The position numbers and the translations under genes are program-made. This document shows positions 61,628 through 64,000 of a stretch of 64,000 nt of DNA, piece after piece. Numbering within the stretch: the first letter of the stretch is position 1; every line of letters starts with the position of its first letter. The notes below the pieces were generated by a model. The model made no database searches. It was not told the DNA's origin and worked only from the letters and a program-made list of their open reading frames with translations. The DNA is from Streptomyces termitum (GTDB lineage Bacteria; Actinomycetota; Actinomycetes; Streptomycetales; Streptomycetaceae), in assembly GCF_014650175.1 (NCBI RefSeq), contig NZ_BMUL01000011.1, forward strand, positions 63,841-127,840, read 5' to 3'.

Positions 61628-61790
61628 CGCCTGTGAGGTGAGCTGTCGGGTTCGGGCTTGAAGAGTTCGCCCGGCCGCACGTCCTTGCGTGCGGCTTCAC
61701 CCCTAGCCGATCCGGCGGCCGTCCTCGCGGACGGCCGGGACCGGCACGAACCTTGGGTCCCCCACTCCTGCCTACGGCGCTTTCGCGACG
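61628..61790 (-). ncRNA. ydaO-type c-di-AMP riboswitch
   Basis: The minus strand here carries the conserved blocks of the ydaO/yuaA riboswitch: GGCAGGAGTGGGGGACCCAAG (51-60% of the consensus core; around 61751-61775), GGCTAGGGGTGAAGCC (near 61695-61710) and, at the 3' end, AAGCCCGAACCCGACAGCTCACCTC (61632-61656). It sits 19 bp or so upstream of the 61609 Rpf/LysM start, the usual position in Streptomyces. C-di-AMP binding would turn expression of the cell-wall hydrolase off. Confidence 0.88.
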
Positions 61791-62053
61791 ACTGTTCCCG
61801 GCGGCCGACGGCAGGACTCGGCGTTTCGGTCGACGGGGCCCGCGGTGGCGAGCGGTGATGACCGTAGCCACACACCTGCTCGAAGTTCAAAGACCCTTAC
61901 GTCGGACAAATCACCCTTCCTTGCACTCCGTCAGACCTCGTTTGCCCAGGTGGGGACTGACGGGAGCAAAGTTTGCGGGCGCGACACGCGAGGTGAGGCG
62001 AAGAGAGCCATGTCTCATTTTCATAAAAGCGGACATAAGGCCCTGAAAGGGGC
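61791..62053. other. Intergenic region upstream of the riboswitch
   Basis: About 260 bp between the two Rpf/LysM genes. It should contain the promoter of the riboswitch-controlled gene; AT-rich stretches (TTTGTCCGACG region near 61900-61915 on the minus strand, ATAAAAGCGGACATAAGG near 62023-62040) are present, but no clean promoter. No gene seen. Confidence 0.4.
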
Positions 62054-63157
62054 TCACTTCTGGGCCGGAAGGAGTGTCAGATCCAGGCTCTGACCAGGGA
62101 GGATGAGATCCGGGTCGACGCCGACCGTCTGACGGTTGGCGTCGTAGAGGGCATCCCAGCCACCGGGAAGATCGTTCTCTTGCGCAATGCCCGACAGGCT
62201 GTCACCCGGCCGCACGGTGTAGGCGCCACTCGCGTCCCCCTTCGTGGGAGTTGAGGCGACTTCACCCTCGGATGAGCCATGCTTCCCGGAATCCTGCGAA
62301 GTGTCCGTTACGCCACTTTCCTCCTGGGCGGCCTCGCCCCGGTGCTTGCCCTTGCCGGGCGTCTCCGACGCGGCGTCAGGCGCGCCGGACGCGTCCGTGC
62401 CGGGGGGCGTGGGGGCGAGCGGGTCCAGGGGGGCGTCCGGGTCCGCGGTGCCGGGCGCGGTGGCGCCGGGGGCGGTCGGGGTGTCCGTCGGCGACGGGGT
62501 GGCGGAGCCGCCCTGGCCCTCGGGGGCGGTCGGCGTCACCGGGGCACCGGGGGTGCCCGGCGCGGCGGGCGTGGTGGGCGCGGCCGGGGAGGTGGTGGAC
62601 CCCGCCTTCCGCTCCTCCTGCGCCGCCTGCCCCGGCTTCCCGCCCCGCTGCCCCTCGGCGTCCGGGACGCGCCCGGCCGCCGGGGTCCCGGCGGAGGAGC
62701 CCCCGGTCCAGTTCGACTCGGGCGCCACGCCGCCCTCGTCCTCCTCCTGGACGGCGGGGCCCGGCCGGACGCCGGTCGGCTTCCCGTCGTTCTTCAGGCC
62801 CGCGATCGGGGCGCAGGTGGCCCAGTCGGTGCTGCCGGCCGCCAGCGCCCGGTCGGCGATGGTGATCTGCTGGGCGCGGCTGGCCAGGTCCGGGCTGGGG
62901 GCGTAGGCGAGCCCGCCGTGCCGCTCCCAGGCATCCTGGGTGAACTGGAGGCCGCCGTAGGCGTCGTTGCCGAAGTTGGCGCTCCACTGCCCCCCGGACT
63001 CGCAGGCGGCGACCCGGTCCCAGGTGGCGGCGTCGGCGGCGGAGGCGGAGCCGGTGGCGAGCAGCGGCAGCGCCAGGGCGGAGCCGGTCACTCCTGCGGT
63101 GACGACGAGCGCGGGGGCCTGACGGGGGCGACGGTGTCGTCCGTTTCCGGAAAGCAT
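62054..63157 (-). CDS. Rpf-like transglycosylase with long Pro/Thr/Ala linker and LysM domain
   Basis: A 367-residue paralogue of the 60866 product: Sec signal (LVVTAGVTGSALALPLLATGSASA), Rpf-like domain (TWDRVAACESGGQWSANFGNDAYGGLQF, catalytic Glu in CESGG), then about 190 residues of Pro/Thr/Ala/Gly/Glu low-complexity linker, and a C-terminal LysM (YTVRPGDSLSGIAQEND to LILPGQSL). The long linker probably lets the enzyme reach through the wall. ATG 63157 with AAAGG 7 nt upstream. Unlike its neighbour it has no riboswitch in the short upstream gap (63158-63281), which shows nothing notable. Confidence 0.9.
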   Translation of the reverse strand: MLSGNGRHRRPRQAPALVVTAGVTGSALALPLLATGSASAADAATWDRVAACESGGQWSANFGNDAYGGLQFTQDAWERHGGLAYAPSPDLASRAQQITIADRALAAGSTDWATCAPIAGLKNDGKPTGVRPGPAVQEEDEGGVAPESNWTGGSSAGTPAAGRVPDAEGQRGGKPGQAAQEERKAGSTTSPAAPTTPAAPGTPGAPVTPTAPEGQGGSATPSPTDTPTAPGATAPGTADPDAPLDPLAPTPPGTDASGAPDAASETPGKGKHRGEAAQEESGVTDTSQDSGKHGSSEGEVASTPTKGDASGAYTVRPGDSLSGIAQENDLPGGWDALYDANRQTVGVDPDLILPGQSLDLTLLPAQK

Positions 63158-63281
63158 GGAGGGGCCTTTCACGTGACGGCTGGGACGGCGGCGAACGCTG
63201 GCGCGAACGTAGCCGCATTCGAACGTCCGTCACAAGTCGATGGCTGCCCGATCACGCGAAGATCACATTTCTGACACGCCG

Positions 63282-64000
63282 TCACCCGTGGTGCGGGGGT
63301 GCGGAAGGGGTGAACTCCACCGGAAGCGTGCGCAATCCCCTCATGATGAGGCCGCCGCGCCACCGCAGTTCGTCCGGATCCGCGCCAAGTCGCAGGTCCG
63401 GCAGGCGGGTCAGCAGCCTCTCCAGCGCCGTCCGGCCCTCCAGGCGGGCGAGCGGCGCGCCCAGGCAGTAGTGGATGCCGTGCCCGTACCCGAGGTGCTG
63501 GTTGTCCTGCCGGCCGAGGTCCAGGACGTCGGGCGCGGCGAAGCGCTCCGGGTCCCGGTCGGCCGCCGCGAGCACCACCAGGACCGGGTCCCCGGCCGGG
63601 ATCGGCTGCCCGCCGATCACCAGGTCGGCGGTGGCGTACCGCCAGGTCGCCAGCTCGACCGGCCCGTCGTACCGCAGCAGCTCCTCGATCCCGGTCTCCA
63701 GCAGCCCGGTCTCCCCCGCGGCCAGCGAGGACTGGAGCCGGGCGCGCTGCTCCGGGTGGCGCAGCAGGGCGTGGGCGCCGTTCCCGATCAGGTTGACGGT
63801 CGTCTCGAAGCCGGCGAAGAGGAGCACGAAGCACATGGCGACGGCCTCGGCCTCGGTGAGGTGGTCGCCGTGGTCGGAGGCCCGGATGAGGCCCGAGATG
63901 AGGTCGTCGCCGCCGCCGTCGTCCCGCCGCAGCTCCTCGCGCTTGCGGTGGATCAGCTCCGCCAGGTAGCCGCGGATCTTCTTCACCGAGCGGGCCACGC
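63282..64000 (-). CDS. Cytochrome P450, C-terminal part only
   Basis: The gene runs off the right edge, so only the C-terminal 238 or so residues are seen. The I-helix motif FAGFETTVNL (A/G-G-x-E-T-T), the K-helix ExxR in EELLRYDGP, and the heme-ligand loop LGYGHGIHYCLGAPLARLEG with the axial Cys are all present, so the heme half is intact. It belongs to the soluble bacterial class (CYP105/107-like). Natural substrate unknown and no ferredoxin gene is adjacent. The ending is Pro/His-rich. Confidence 0.9.
   Translation of the reverse strand, partial: VARSVKKIRGYLAELIHRKREELRRDDGGGDDLISGLIRASDHGDHLTEAEAVAMCFVLLFAGFETTVNLIGNGAHALLRHPEQRARLQSSLAAGETGLLETGIEELLRYDGPVELATWRYATADLVIGGQPIPAGDPVLVVLAAADRDPERFAAPDVLDLGRQDNQHLGYGHGIHYCLGAPLARLEGRTALERLLTRLPDLRLGADPDELRWRGGLIMRGLRTLPVEFTPSAPPHHG

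Overview
The window is high-GC actinobacterial DNA, almost certainly a Streptomyces chromosome. Supporting signs are hutU, bldA, ndh, ppx, divIC, eno and two Rpf/LysM genes in one neighbourhood, GTG/TTG starts, 4-bp stop/start overlaps, and long GC hairpins without U-tracts as terminators. From memory, the two flanks follow the order of the S. coelicolor segment running from hutU to eno and a P450 gene. About 33 kb in the middle looks inserted.

Left flank (1-7.15 kb): the end of a histidine/allantoate catabolic operon (M20 amidohydrolase, hutU) behind a promoter with a clear operator; a fold-type III PLP decarboxylase-like gene; a SRPBCC gene; four small genes with roadblock/LC7 and PATAN-like proteins; and an RpiR-type repressor with a palindrome at its own start.

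Centre (7.55-40.5 kb): a hybrid NRPS/PKS biosynthetic gene cluster read rightward. In order it encodes a formyltransferase, a 2OG-Fe(II) oxygenase, a class IV aminotransferase, an MbtH protein, a type II thioesterase, NRPS C-A-T-C-A-T, PKS KS-(vestigial AT)-T-C, an SHMT-like PLP enzyme lacking the folate-chemistry Glu, NRPS C-A-T-TE with a Cys nucleophile in the TE, a MetA-like acyltransferase, and an acyl ligase-KR-T-E protein. These are followed by a second phenylalanyl-tRNA synthetase (pheS, pheT), an M1 aminopeptidase of the E. coli PepN type, and a small LuxR-type regulator. The extra PheRS is not of the usual actinobacterial type. Its alpha subunit has substitutions at several Phe-pocket positions and its beta subunit lacks the N-terminal OB-fold domain. 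My reading is that the cluster makes a peptide-polyketide aimed at PheRS, and perhaps at aminopeptidases, with the extra synthetase as the self-resistance copy. The SHMT-like enzyme, Cys-type TE and resistant synthetase recall the obafluorin system (transaldolase, Cys TE giving a beta-lactone, ThrRS immunity), but the assembly line differs and I recognise no known cluster. The regulator and the pepN-like gene each carry a TTA codon, and bldA, the tRNA that reads it, lies 10 kb downstream in this window.

Right flank (40.5-64 kb): a Tat-type secreted protein, a 187-bp MITE with perfect 25-bp ends, an MFS transporter, cystathionine beta-synthase, a GDSL hydrolase, a thiolase, two hypothetical genes, a Bax inhibitor-1 protein, bldA, a MacB-like ABC exporter pair, a cyclopropane synthase-like gene, ndh, ppx-DUF501-divIC-eno, two Rpf/LysM genes (one behind a c-di-AMP riboswitch), and a P450 cut by the window edge.
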